Shown piece after piece: positions 1 to 5,337 of a stretch of 5,456 bases of DNA. The stretch covers positions 1 through 5,456 of the forward strand of contig JBIIMQ010000125.1 in assembly GCA_044337935.1 (NCBI GenBank), written 5' to 3'. How positions within the stretch are numbered: position 1 is the stretch's first letter; every line of letters begins with the position of its first letter. The notes under the pieces are model-generated. The model was not told the origin of the DNA. It was given only the letters and a program-made list of their open reading frames with translations, and did not search any database. Made by a program: the position numbers and the translations under genes. Source of the DNA: Nitrotoga sp044337935. GTDB lineage: Bacteria; Pseudomonadota; Gammaproteobacteria; Burkholderiales; Gallionellaceae.

Positions 1-465
1 ACGAAAGCCGACATGATCCATTGCATCGATAATTTCAGGGAGATATCCCGTGAGATACAAGGCAAAGCCAATCCAGATCGCCATGGCGATGAATGGTTCG
101 GAACTTTGCAACCAACTACTGGAAACAAAAACCTGACGAATGATGTAGATAACCAATCGAATCAACATCAATGCAAACAAGAGAGGCACCACAATATTCA
201 GAATATTGATGGAATGCCAGTTCTTGAGTATGGATCTTCCGATCAACACCAACAACAACGCAATCAGCGGAAAAGCGACCCGGGATGCACCACCCAGGCC
301 GACTTTCGACACCCACTCCAGTTTGTTGAGTCTGCCCAACAACACATGGTTGATTCCCCAGGCAAGTGCCAAACTCAGCACCAGCAAAGCCAGCTGCCAA
401 AGAATAGCGGTCTGCTCCAAGTCGGAAAGAAAATCAATGAGCAAATTGTGGGCAGAACTGGACAT
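1..465 (-). CDS. MscS-family mechanosensitive ion channel, N-terminal membrane part (partial)
   Basis: The reading frame opens after a stop at 481-483, starts at the ATG at 463-465 and is still open at base 1, giving 155 residues of a longer protein. The product begins MSSSAHNLLIDFLSDLEQTA and has about four hydrophobic segments, near residues 19-42, 61-80, 85-112 and 123-143. It ends in a GYLPEIIDAMDHVGF stretch. That stretch resembles the region before the pore-lining helix in larger MscS-like channels of proteobacteria, which open under membrane tension to release solutes during hypo-osmotic shock. The diagnostic MscS pore helix and cytoplasmic beta domain would lie to the left of the window, so the family call rests on topology and on this pre-pore stretch. 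No clear Shine-Dalgarno sequence precedes the ATG. The DUF1993 gene ends 35 bases upstream on the same strand, so cotranscription is plausible. Another polytopic membrane protein remains possible. Confidence 0.72.
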   Translation of the reverse strand, partial: MSSSAHNLLIDFLSDLEQTAILWQLALLVLSLALAWGINHVLLGRLNKLEWVSKVGLGGASRVAFPLIALLLVLIGRSILKNWHSINILNIVVPLLFALMLIRLVIYIIRQVFVSSSWLQSSEPFIAMAIWIGFALYLTGYLPEIIDAMDHVGFR

Positions 466-500
466 AAGCCGAATACAGTATCAAATAAGCTTGGAACTGA

Positions 501-1010
501 TTAGTTTGGGTTACCTAAAAAATCCTGTTTACCAATCTCTACACCGTTATGCCGCAAAATCGCATAGACAGTCGTCACATGGAAATAAACGTTTGGCAAT
601 ACGTAAGTAAGCAAAAATGGCAACCCTTTAAACGTGAGCACCTTATCGTGCATAGGCAAATCAATTGTCTTATCCTCGGTTCCATCAATTTGCTCCGGCT
701 TCACGGTTTCAAGCAGCGCAATCACCTTGTCCAGTCGCACAATTAACTCCTGAAAAGTGGATTCGCAATCTTCATGCTTCGGCATTTCCACACCGGCAAG
801 ACGTCCAGCGCCACGCTTGGCAATATCCGCAGCAATCTGAACCTGGCGTGAAAGCGGAAACATATCCGGATAAAGTCTTGCATTGATTAATACCGACGGG
901 GGAATTTTCTTTGCCTCAGCGTGCTCATCAGCTTTTTTAAGTATCGCCTGCAAATTGGTTAAAGTACGAATCATCGGTGGAACTGAAGCCTGATACATGG
1001 AAATGGTCAT
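501..1010 (-). CDS. DUF1993 family protein
   Basis: This 169-residue soluble protein has no signal peptide or membrane segment. The N-terminal MTISMYQASVPPMIRTLTNL, the central INARLYPDMFPLSRQVQIA and the C-terminal YFHVTTVYAILRHNGVEIG are characteristic of DUF1993, and the length is normal for that family. Family members are predicted to be mainly helical and to resemble DinB/YfiT-like four-helix bundles, where histidines can bind metal. Here H144 and H154 lie in the conserved C-terminal helix, but whether they bind metal is inference. No biochemical role is established. The start at 1010 is supported by AAGAGGA at 1017-1023, with AGGA six bases from the ATG. The gene ends 35 bases before the channel gene on the same strand and follows the ABM-like gene after a 184-base gap, so it may have its own promoter. 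Confidence 0.9.
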   Translation of the reverse strand: MTISMYQASVPPMIRTLTNLQAILKKADEHAEAKKIPPSVLINARLYPDMFPLSRQVQIAADIAKRGAGRLAGVEMPKHEDCESTFQELIVRLDKVIALLETVKPEQIDGTEDKTIDLPMHDKVLTFKGLPFLLTYVLPNVYFHVTTVYAILRHNGVEIGKQDFLGNPN

Positions 1011-1194
1011 GGTAATTCCTCTTAAAAAATATCAGTTATGGCTGACGCGGATTGACTCTCTCAAATCCCCCATTAATAAAATGGGCGAACCGATCGAGAT
1101 AATATTGAACAATTAACACAAAGTAGAACCTATCTGGCATTTTATCATCATGAAATACATACTGACCTCCACGATGTAATAGAGCTTGATGAGG
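1011..1194. other. Intergenic gap between the ABM-like and DUF1993 genes
   Basis: This 184-base AT-rich stretch separates two same-strand genes. It contains a small hairpin, CCCATT at 1069-1074 pairing with AATGGG at 1080-1085 across a five-base loop. There is no T-run after it on the minus strand, so it is a poor terminator candidate. It also contains a 15-codon minus-strand ORF with a strong Shine-Dalgarno sequence, listed separately. I could not pick out a convincing -35/-10 pair for the DUF1993 gene. Confidence 0.5.
1113..1160 (-). CDS. Possible 15-residue ORF with strong Shine-Dalgarno (doubtful)
   Basis: On the minus strand GGAGGT at 1165-1170 lies four bases before an ATG at 1158-1160. 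The frame encodes MYFMMIKCQIGSTLC and then stops with TAA at 1113-1115. The ribosome-binding sequence is the best in the neighbourhood, yet the peptide is very short and matches no family I recognise. It could be a leader peptide for the DUF1993 gene, the start of a decayed gene (the MYFM- beginning resembles those of some small alpha-beta barrel proteins), or chance. Confidence 0.15.
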   Translation of the reverse strand: MYFMMIKCQIGSTLC

Positions 1195-1476
1195 CTATAA
1201 CAGACCGCGCTCAATTTCTTGCAGATAAATAAAATCAGGGGCTTTTACACCGGCCTTTTTTCTGATTTCAACCAACTCGGGGGATTCGAAGAAACGCCGG
1301 GCATTCTCCATCGATTTCCATTCCGAAAAGTGTACGATGTTGTTTGCATCATCGTCATATCGCAGCAACTGGTAGCTGATTTCTCCGGCGCGTTTTCTAA
1401 TTTCTGCCGCCTGATCAAAAACCGTCTTCCACGCCGGATACGCCTCAACTTCATGAATAATTAAAACGTATTGCAT
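1195..1476 (-). CDS. ABM-like (antibiotic biosynthesis monooxygenase fold) small protein
   Basis: This 93-residue protein begins MQYVLIIHEVEAYPAWKTVF, continues through RKRAGEISYQLLRY and NNIVHFSEWKSMENARRFFE, and ends FIYLQEIERGLL. The order strand, helix, GxxxYxLL strand, HFSEW strand, helix rich in ESPEL, final strand is the pattern of the dimeric alpha-beta barrel, as in ABM and EthD-like proteins. The length is that of a single-domain member, which would normally dimerise in the cytoplasm. Related folds include quinol monooxygenases and heme-degrading enzymes, but no residue here fixes a substrate, so no reaction is assigned. The ATG at 1474-1476 follows a GGGGGAG at 1480-1486, three bases away. 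The gene lies 83 bases downstream of the cupin gene on the same strand. It is unrelated to the cupin in sequence, so a shared role is speculation. Confidence 0.85.
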   Translation of the reverse strand: MQYVLIIHEVEAYPAWKTVFDQAAEIRKRAGEISYQLLRYDDDANNIVHFSEWKSMENARRFFESPELVEIRKKAGVKAPDFIYLQEIERGLL

Positions 1477-1479
1477 GTA

Positions 1480-1486
1480 CTCCCCC
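1480..1486 (-). promoter_or_regulatory. Ribosome binding site of the ABM-like gene
   Basis: GGGGGAG on the minus strand lies three bases before the ATG at 1474-1476. It is purine-rich and unusually close to the start codon. Confidence 0.6.
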
Positions 1487-1559
1487 TATTCAATATCGCA
1501 TCGTAAAAAAACCGGTGCCACACAACTTTTCCGCATAACACCCATCGAATAGGTACGAT

Positions 1560-2039
1560 TCAATATGGCGAGCCATCCTTATGGGTAAAGTGCCATTTCC
1601 CTTCGACTAAAACCGCCTGCAAATCATCATCGGGATACACGGCTGAATCTCCCGCGCTACGGTCACCAACTTCAAGATAACTCACCTCATCATCTGTGCG
1701 GTTAACCAGATGATGCCCGTTGCCCGTGCCCGCTTTAAATCCCGCACACATCCCCGGAGAAAGCTGCGTTTCTCCGGCATCGGTAAGTAATACAGGATGC
1801 CCGTGTAAAATGTAGATAAATTCGTCCTGTCGTGAATGAGCATGACGCAAAGCTGAACAGGCGCCGGGCGCAAGCCGGGTTAAATTTACCCCGAAATTTG
1901 TAAGGCCAAACAAATCACCGAGCGGACGCTTTTCCCGCCCCGCCATCCACGAGGCGAACGGTTCCGGATAATTCGATGATTTAGTTCGCGGTGCAACCTG
2001 TGCAGCCTCCACGGCTACGGTAACATCTTGATCACTCAT
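1560..2039 (-). CDS. Cupin domain protein
   Basis: This 159-residue single-domain cupin starts MSDQDVTVAVEAAQ. Cupin motif 1 is well preserved at residues 59-80, with G59, H66, H68, E73 and G80 in the G(X)nHXH(X)4E(X)6G pattern. Motif 2 lies at about 100-113, with H109 and N113 and the proline position changed. H66, H68, E73 and H109 are therefore the expected metal ligands. YPEPFASWMAGREKRPLGD before the barrel and FTHKDGSPY at the end mark a conserved bacterial group of unknown substrate. The longer frame to 2075 is less likely. ATG 2037-2039 has AGGA at 2046-2049 six bases upstream and lies inside the last codons of the GNAT gene, so the two genes overlap by 8 bases (ATGAGTGA) and are probably translationally coupled. 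The product is presumably cytoplasmic. Confidence 0.9.
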   Translation of the reverse strand: MSDQDVTVAVEAAQVAPRTKSSNYPEPFASWMAGREKRPLGDLFGLTNFGVNLTRLAPGACSALRHAHSRQDEFIYILHGHPVLLTDAGETQLSPGMCAGFKAGTGNGHHLVNRTDDEVSYLEVGDRSAGDSAVYPDDDLQAVLVEGKWHFTHKDGSPY

Positions 2040-2613
2040 AACGATTCCTGATGGATTGAACGTTTGTCCAAGCACCCCGCTTGGTCACAACATCCGGCCG
2101 CTTTTCCAATATCTCAACTTTAAGGCCGGTATGTTTTGGAATACCGGCACCCGCTGTCACCGGATAATCCATTATAGATCCAGTTTTTTGATAACCACGT
2201 CTTTGATAAAAAGCAATCAGTTCACTTCTGGAAGATACAACAACCATCAATAAGTTGTCGGATCCAAAATTTTCACATGCGTAATGCTCGGCATAAGCGA
2301 GCATTTGTTTTCCAACTCCCGCTCCCTGCAAAATCGGATTAACCGCGAACATCCCAATATAGCTATGAGTGCCATCTCTTTCGATATGTATACAGGCCAC
2401 CGTTTCCAATCCCTGTATACCCAAAAAAATCACAAAATCAGGTTTTGATATTATTTCCGTGATCTGACTGACACTTGTCCTGCTGCCAGATACCAGATCG
2501 GACTCATGCGTCCAACCGGCCGCACCTAATTCCGGCCGATATGCCATATTGACGAGATTGGCTATTACCTCTGCATCCTGTTCGTTAGCAATTCGAAACG
2601 TATCAATACCCAT
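2032..2613 (-). CDS. GNAT family N-acetyltransferase
   Basis: This 193-residue protein has the GNAT layout. The N-terminal strand and helix are MGIDTFRIANEQDAEVIANL, and the core strands include FVIFLGIQG and TVACIHIE. Acetyl-CoA motif A at about residues 87-104 (IGMFAVNPILQGAGVGKQML) carries the Q96-x-x-G99-x-G101 pyrophosphate loop. Motif B near 131-145 is ELIAFYQRRGYQKTG, with the usual F/Y followed by GY. GNAT enzymes transfer an acetyl group from acetyl-CoA to an amine, and nothing here identifies the acceptor. Residues 171-193 form a basic tail beyond the usual end of the fold, and its last codons overlap the cupin start. The ATG at 2611-2613 has no Shine-Dalgarno sequence, but an in-frame stop at 2623-2625 leaves no upstream ATG, GTG or TTG. 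This is the first gene of the minus-strand series. Confidence 0.93.
   Translation of the reverse strand: MGIDTFRIANEQDAEVIANLVNMAYRPELGAAGWTHESDLVSGSRTSVSQITEIISKPDFVIFLGIQGLETVACIHIERDGTHSYIGMFAVNPILQGAGVGKQMLAYAEHYACENFGSDNLLMVVVSSRSELIAFYQRRGYQKTGSIMDYPVTAGAGIPKHTGLKVEILEKRPDVVTKRGAWTNVQSIRNRYE
2046..2049 (-). promoter_or_regulatory. Ribosome binding site that decides the cupin start
   Basis: AGGA on the minus strand lies six bases before the ATG at 2037-2039 and within the final codons of the GNAT gene. It supports the shorter cupin over the upstream start at 2075, which would add twelve residues (MLGQTFNPSGIV) outside the cupin domain. Confidence 0.7.
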
Positions 2614-2677
2614 AATATTTAATTAAAACATGCTGATATAGTGAGCAAAACGCCATCCATAAAACAAAGCTTGCGAT

Positions 2678-2814
2678 TTACATACACTGAAACGACAATA
2701 AATCTTTGAAATCACCATTTATATAACGCATAAGCTGCCGAAATATATCTTCGATGTCTGCGATAGTGTCATTCGTAATCATTCGGGCAACTACACGAAT
2801 CACAATATCGTCAT
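2678..2814 (-). pseudogene. Remnant of an ABM/YgiN-like monooxygenase gene
   Basis: An uninterrupted minus-strand frame from 2806 to the TAA at 2678-2680 reads VIRVVARMITNDTIADIEDI and then FRQLM, ending LLSFQCM (42 codons before the stop). The opening resembles the first strand and helix of small putative quinol monooxygenases of the ABM family (M-I-x-V-V-A-R followed by an acidic helix ending in Q-L). LLSFQ fits the position of the following G-C-I-S-Y-E strand. An ATG at 2812-2814 precedes it in a frame that must shift by one base to join (ATGACGAT then ATTGTGATT), and the remaining roughly 50 residues of the domain are absent. A GTG at 2801-2803 could start a 41-residue peptide instead. 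The similarity is judged by eye only. The fragment is not a copy of the intact ABM-like gene at 1195-1476. Confidence 0.33.
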
Positions 2815-3004
2815 GATAAGATTACCGACAATCAGAGTAATAGACGCAAACACAGCCATTATGAGCTTGCAAAGTTGTACGTAAAACATCTACTTTTACC
2901 CGCAACGTCCCGAATATAGAAAAATTTAAACAGCCTCAGGATATAGCATGGTTCGCCCATCAAATAATTCACACAATTGAAAGGTCGCTTTTTCGGCAAC
3001 ACAA

Positions 3005-3010
3005 TGAGGA
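3005..3010 (+). promoter_or_regulatory. Ribosome binding site that decides the Sel1 protein start
   Basis: TGAGGA lies five bases before the ATG at 3016-3018. Starting there gives a textbook signal peptide (MKQLLFLIVTALLL). The alternatives are TTG at 2977 and ATG at 3004, which would add 13 or 4 residues before the signal peptide and lack such a site. Confidence 0.8.
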
Positions 3011-3015
3011 CATTC

Positions 3016-4905
3016 ATGAAACAACTACTCTTTCTCATAGTAACGGCACTGCTGCTGAATGCAGGCACAACGTTGGCAGATGCTCTCAGAGATGGCTTGA
3101 ATGCGTATAAACACGGTGACTACGAATCAGCAGCCACGTGGTATCAAATTGCAGCGTCGAAAGGAAGCATAGACGCTCAATACCATCTTGGAAAGATGTA
3201 TTACAGTGGACAAGGCGTTGCAAAAAACTACGCAAAAGCATTGAAGTTATTTCGTCAGGCTGCGGCACATGGCATTACGGGGGCACAGTATGATCTTGGC
3301 CTGATGTATGAAAAAGGGATAGGTACTCCTCAAAATTACACGGAAGCAATTAAATGGTATCAATCGGCAGCGGCACATGGAGATGTTCGAGCGCAATTAA
3401 ATCTCGGCCATCGATATAAAAATGGGCATGGTGTCACGCAAAGCCATACTGATGCTGTGAAGTGGTACCGTCTGGCAGCAGCGCAAGGGGATGCCGATGC
3501 ACAATTCAACCTCGGCCTGATCTATGCCAACGGGCAAGGGATTACGCAAAGTTATACCGAAGCAATCAACTGGTTTCGCTTGGCAGCAGAACAAGGAAAT
3601 GTTGACGCGCAATATGAACTGGGCCAGAAATATGCCAACGGGCAAGGGGTTACCCAAGACTACGCCGAAGCAGTTAAATGGTTCAGGCTGGTTGCAACGC
3701 AGGGAAATGTAAACGCACAGCAAGAGCTAGGCCAGAGATATGCCAACGGGCAAGGGGTTGCGCAAGACCAGGCCGAGGCGGTGAAATGGTATCGGCTAGC
3801 TGCCGCACAGGGAAATGTGAATGCGCAATATGAATTAGCCCAGAGATACGACAACGGGCAGGGTGTTACCCGGGACAACACCGAAGCAGTGAAATGGTAT
3901 CAACTGGCTGCAGCTCAAGGAAATGTAAACGCACAATATGAGCTGGGGCAAAGATATGCTACTGGACAAGGCATTGCTCAAAATCCTGCGGAGGCCATCA
4001 AATGGTGGAAATTAGCTGCGGCTAAAGGACATGCCAATGCACAATTCAATCTCGGCTATATGTATGACACCGGGAAAAGCATCTCGCAGGATTACGCCGA
4101 AGCCGTTAAATGGTATCAATTAGCAGCAGCCCAAAACAATGCCAGTGCACAATTCAATCTTGGCTTGAAGTATTCCAATGGACAAGGGCTTACGCACAAT
4201 GACTCCGAAGCACTCAAATTATGGCGCTTGGCTGCGGATCAAAGACACGCGGAAGCACAGTTCAATCTTGGAGCACTTTATATGAACGGGCAAGGCGTCC
4301 CGAAAAATCATGCCGACGCAATTAAGTGGTATCAGCTAGCTGCAGCCCAAGGAAATGCATATGCACAAAACAATCTCGGGTTAATATATTTCAACGGACA
4401 GGACATTCCGCAAGATCACGCTGAAGCTGCCAGATGGTTCCGTTTAGCCGCCGCGCAAGGGGATAATCTGGCGCAATATAATCTTGGCTATATGTATAGC
4501 AAAGGGTTAGGCATCCAGCAGGATTACGCAGAGGCGGTCAAATGGTGGCGTCTGGCTGCGGCTCAAGGACAAGCCGAGGCGCAATTCAATCTCGGTGTGA
4601 GTTATAAAACCGGGCAAGGCGTCCCACAAGATTACGCCGAAGCGGTGAAATGGTATCGCCTGGCAGCAGCACAGGGGAATACCTATGCGCAATATAGTCT
4701 CGGCATAATGTATGAAGAAGCACAAGGCGTTGCACTGGACTATGTTCGCGCACATACATGGTTTAATCTTAGTGCGGCGACCGGGCATACAGAAGCGATG
4801 AAAAATCGCGACAAGGTGTCAAAGAAAATGACGCTACAGCAAATCGCAAAAGCACAGAAAATGGCAAACGACTGCTACCAGAAAAATTTTAAAGCATGTG
4901 ACTGA
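3016..4905 (+). CDS. Exported protein with fifteen Sel1-like repeats
   Basis: This is a 629-residue protein. Residues 1-21 or 1-23 form a Sec signal peptide (MKQLLFLIVTALLLNAGTTL then ADA), so the mature protein is expected in the periplasm or outside the cell. Residues 24-52 are a TPR-like first hairpin (DGLNAYKHGDYESAATWYQI). Residues 53-592 are fifteen Sel1-like repeats of exactly 36 residues, consensus AQxxLGxxYxNGQGVxQDxA then EAVKWYRLAAAQG. Residues 593-629 form a cap containing KMTLQQIAKAQKMA and the only two cysteines, C620 and C628. Sel1 repeats form helix-turn-helix solenoids that bind partner proteins. No catalytic residues are expected, and the partner is unknown. Many bacterial Sel1 proteins end in a similar capping helix, so the protein appears complete. 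The gene stands alone between the divergent GNAT gene and the insertion sequences. No intrinsic terminator with a T-run follows the TGA. Confidence 0.95.
   Translation: MKQLLFLIVTALLLNAGTTLADALRDGLNAYKHGDYESAATWYQIAASKGSIDAQYHLGKMYYSGQGVAKNYAKALKLFRQAAAHGITGAQYDLGLMYEKGIGTPQNYTEAIKWYQSAAAHGDVRAQLNLGHRYKNGHGVTQSHTDAVKWYRLAAAQGDADAQFNLGLIYANGQGITQSYTEAINWFRLAAEQGNVDAQYELGQKYANGQGVTQDYAEAVKWFRLVATQGNVNAQQELGQRYANGQGVAQDQAEAVKWYRLAAAQGNVNAQYELAQRYDNGQGVTRDNTEAVKWYQLAAAQGNVNAQYELGQRYATGQGIAQNPAEAIKWWKLAAAKGHANAQFNLGYMYDTGKSISQDYAEAVKWYQLAAAQNNASAQFNLGLKYSNGQGLTHNDSEALKLWRLAADQRHAEAQFNLGALYMNGQGVPKNHADAIKWYQLAAAQGNAYAQNNLGLIYFNGQDIPQDHAEAARWFRLAAAQGDNLAQYNLGYMYSKGLGIQQDYAEAVKWWRLAAAQGQAEAQFNLGVSYKTGQGVPQDYAEAVKWYRLAAAQGNTYAQYSLGIMYEEAQGVALDYVRAHTWFNLSAATGHTEAMKNRDKVSKKMTLQQIAKAQKMANDCYQKNFKACD
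3172..4791 (+). repeat. Array of fifteen 108-base Sel1 coding repeats
   Basis: The coding sequence divides into fifteen consecutive 108-base units with no insertion or deletion. Conservation is strongest at the protein level (A-Q at the repeat start, then L-G, Y, N-G-Q-G, E-A-x-K-W, L-A-A-A-Q-G). Synonymous codons vary freely, which points to old duplications under selection. Units 5 to 8 (about 3604-4035) are closer to each other. They share Q-Y-E-L or Q-E-L in place of the flanking Q-F-N-L, repeated G-N-V-N-A-Q junctions, and in units 4-6 an identical run, tatgccaacgggcaaggg. Confidence 0.95.
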
Positions 4906-5001
4906 AAACTTGTCAGGCAATGCGTATCTCGCTTGACGTGTAGTAGTCGCGACATCATCTGACAGTTACCCGATTTAATCGAAGTGACTGTCAGTTCAGA
5001 T
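4906..5001. other. Gap between the Sel1 gene and the IS481 transposase remnant
   Basis: These 96 bases lie between convergent reading frames. The gap includes an 8-base palindrome, gtcgcgac, at 4946-4953 and the inverted repeat at 4959-4994 listed separately. No hairpin is followed by a T-run on either strand. The boundary between host DNA and the IS481 element should fall here. Confidence 0.5.
4959..4994. repeat. Inverted repeat, probable end region of the IS481 element
   Basis: CTGACAGT at 4959-4966 pairs perfectly with ACTGTCAG at 4987-4994. Allowing one T:G pair, the stem extends to 11 base pairs (CTGACAGTTAC with GTGACTGTCAG). Inside it CGAT at 4971-4974 can pair with ATCG at 4978-4981. 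It lies just downstream of the transposase stop. Neither side carries a T-run, so it is not a standard terminator. It may include the terminal or subterminal repeat of the insertion sequence; the other end of the element lies outside the window. Confidence 0.55.
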
Positions 5002-5336
5002 TCAGCTATTCAATGTGGTAATTTTATCGTGCCACGCCTCCTTTCCGTCAAATAATGTTTGCATCGGTGTACGCCCGCAACACATCTTGCCTTGATGGGT
5101 ACGGTCGTTGTTGTAGTCCAGCAACCAGTTATCCACGTCAACCTGCAGCTCTTCGATTGAGCTGTATATCTTGCGTCTGAATGCAACCTGATAGAACTCT
5201 TGCAGGATGGTCTTGTGGAAGCGTTCACAGATGCCATTGGTCTGCGGGTGGCGCACTTTGGTCTTGGTATGCTCGATGTCATTCAAGGCCAGATACAACT
5301 GGTAGTCGTGCGATTCCGGCTTGCCACAATACTCCG
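4960..5336 (-). mobile_element. IS481-family insertion sequence, 3' part, interrupted
   Basis: This is the end of an IS481-family element. It comprises the last third of its transposase gene plus 42 bases to a probable terminus near the inverted repeat at 4959-4994. The element is broken on its transposase-proximal side at about 5336/5337 by an IS3-family element. The outer boundary is inferred from the inverted repeat and is uncertain by some tens of bases. Confidence 0.7.
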
Positions 5337-5337
5337 T
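5002..5337 (-). pseudogene. IS481-family transposase, C-terminal 111 residues, interrupted
   Basis: The retained product runs from TEYCGKPESHDYQLYLALND through EHTKTKVRHPQTNGICERFH to RTHQGKMCCGRTPMQTLFDG and ends ITTLNS. This is the second half of the rve-type (DDE) integrase core of a group of IS481 transposases about 350 residues long. The catalytic Glu is present in NGICERF. The second Asp normally lies two residues before this Thr in a TDRGTEYC context, and it has been cut off along with the first Asp and the N-terminal helix-turn-helix domain. An open frame continues to an ATG at 5401-5403, but its first 22 residues (MFVLFMAPFSQDLEPPQNPG and RF) are encoded by the antisense of the IS3 left end and its orfA start. 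They are not part of this transposase. The gene is certainly non-functional as seen, though the missing part may continue beyond the IS3 element. Confidence 0.88.

Larger units (their letters stand above)
2614..3015. other. Divergent intergenic region with remnant coding sequence
   Basis: This 402-base stretch separates the minus-strand GNAT gene from the plus-strand Sel1 gene, so it must hold promoters for both. It is AT-rich. I found no -35/-10 pair good enough to call. The best plus-strand candidate is TTGCAA at about 2878 with TACTTT 18 bases later, and it is weak. On the minus strand 2678-2814 carries an ABM-like fragment, listed separately. A 19-codon hydrophobic minus-strand ORF (2800-2859, MAVFASITLIVGNLIMTIL) overlaps it in another frame and has no ribosome binding site. 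Nothing else is recognisable. Confidence 0.6.

Noticed and set aside
13..610. Plus-strand open frames at 13-504 and 206-610
   Set aside because: They lie antisense to the MscS-type channel gene and the end of DUF1993. Their translations are rich in Q, N, H and S with no recognisable domain, while the opposite strand encodes clear membrane helices.
1069..1085. Hairpin as a terminator for the ABM-like gene
   Set aside because: The six-pair AT-containing stem has no T-run on the minus strand, so termination is not supported.
2040..2075. Cupin start at 2075
   Set aside because: It adds twelve residues outside the domain. ATG 2037-2039 has AGGA at six bases and the stop-start overlap typical of coupled genes.
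501..2613. The five minus-strand genes as a novel defence or biosynthetic system
   Set aside because: The proteins are common small families with variable spacing. Only the GNAT-cupin pair is tightly linked, and nothing in the sequence ties them to one function.
2977..3015. Upstream TTG (2977) and ATG (3004) as the Sel1 protein start
   Set aside because: ATG 3016 has TGAGGA at five-base spacing and gives a standard signal peptide. The longer forms add residues before it and lack a ribosome site.
2859..3068. Minus-strand 69-residue frame across the Sel1 start
   Set aside because: It overlaps the Sel1 signal-peptide coding region and its ribosome binding site on the opposite strand. It shows no domain and no ribosome site.
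3086..4788. Antisense open frames opposite the Sel1 gene (for example 3397-3723, 3660-3881 and 4507-4788) and the plus-strand frame 3524-3712
   Set aside because: They are by-products of the 108-base periodicity and codon bias of the Sel1 repeats. They are internally repetitive in step with the array and have no plausible starts or domains.
3172..4791. CRISPR-like or other non-coding repeat array
   Set aside because: The 108-base units are diverged repeats lying in one coding frame, and they give perfect Sel1 motifs. There are no short identical repeats with unique spacers.
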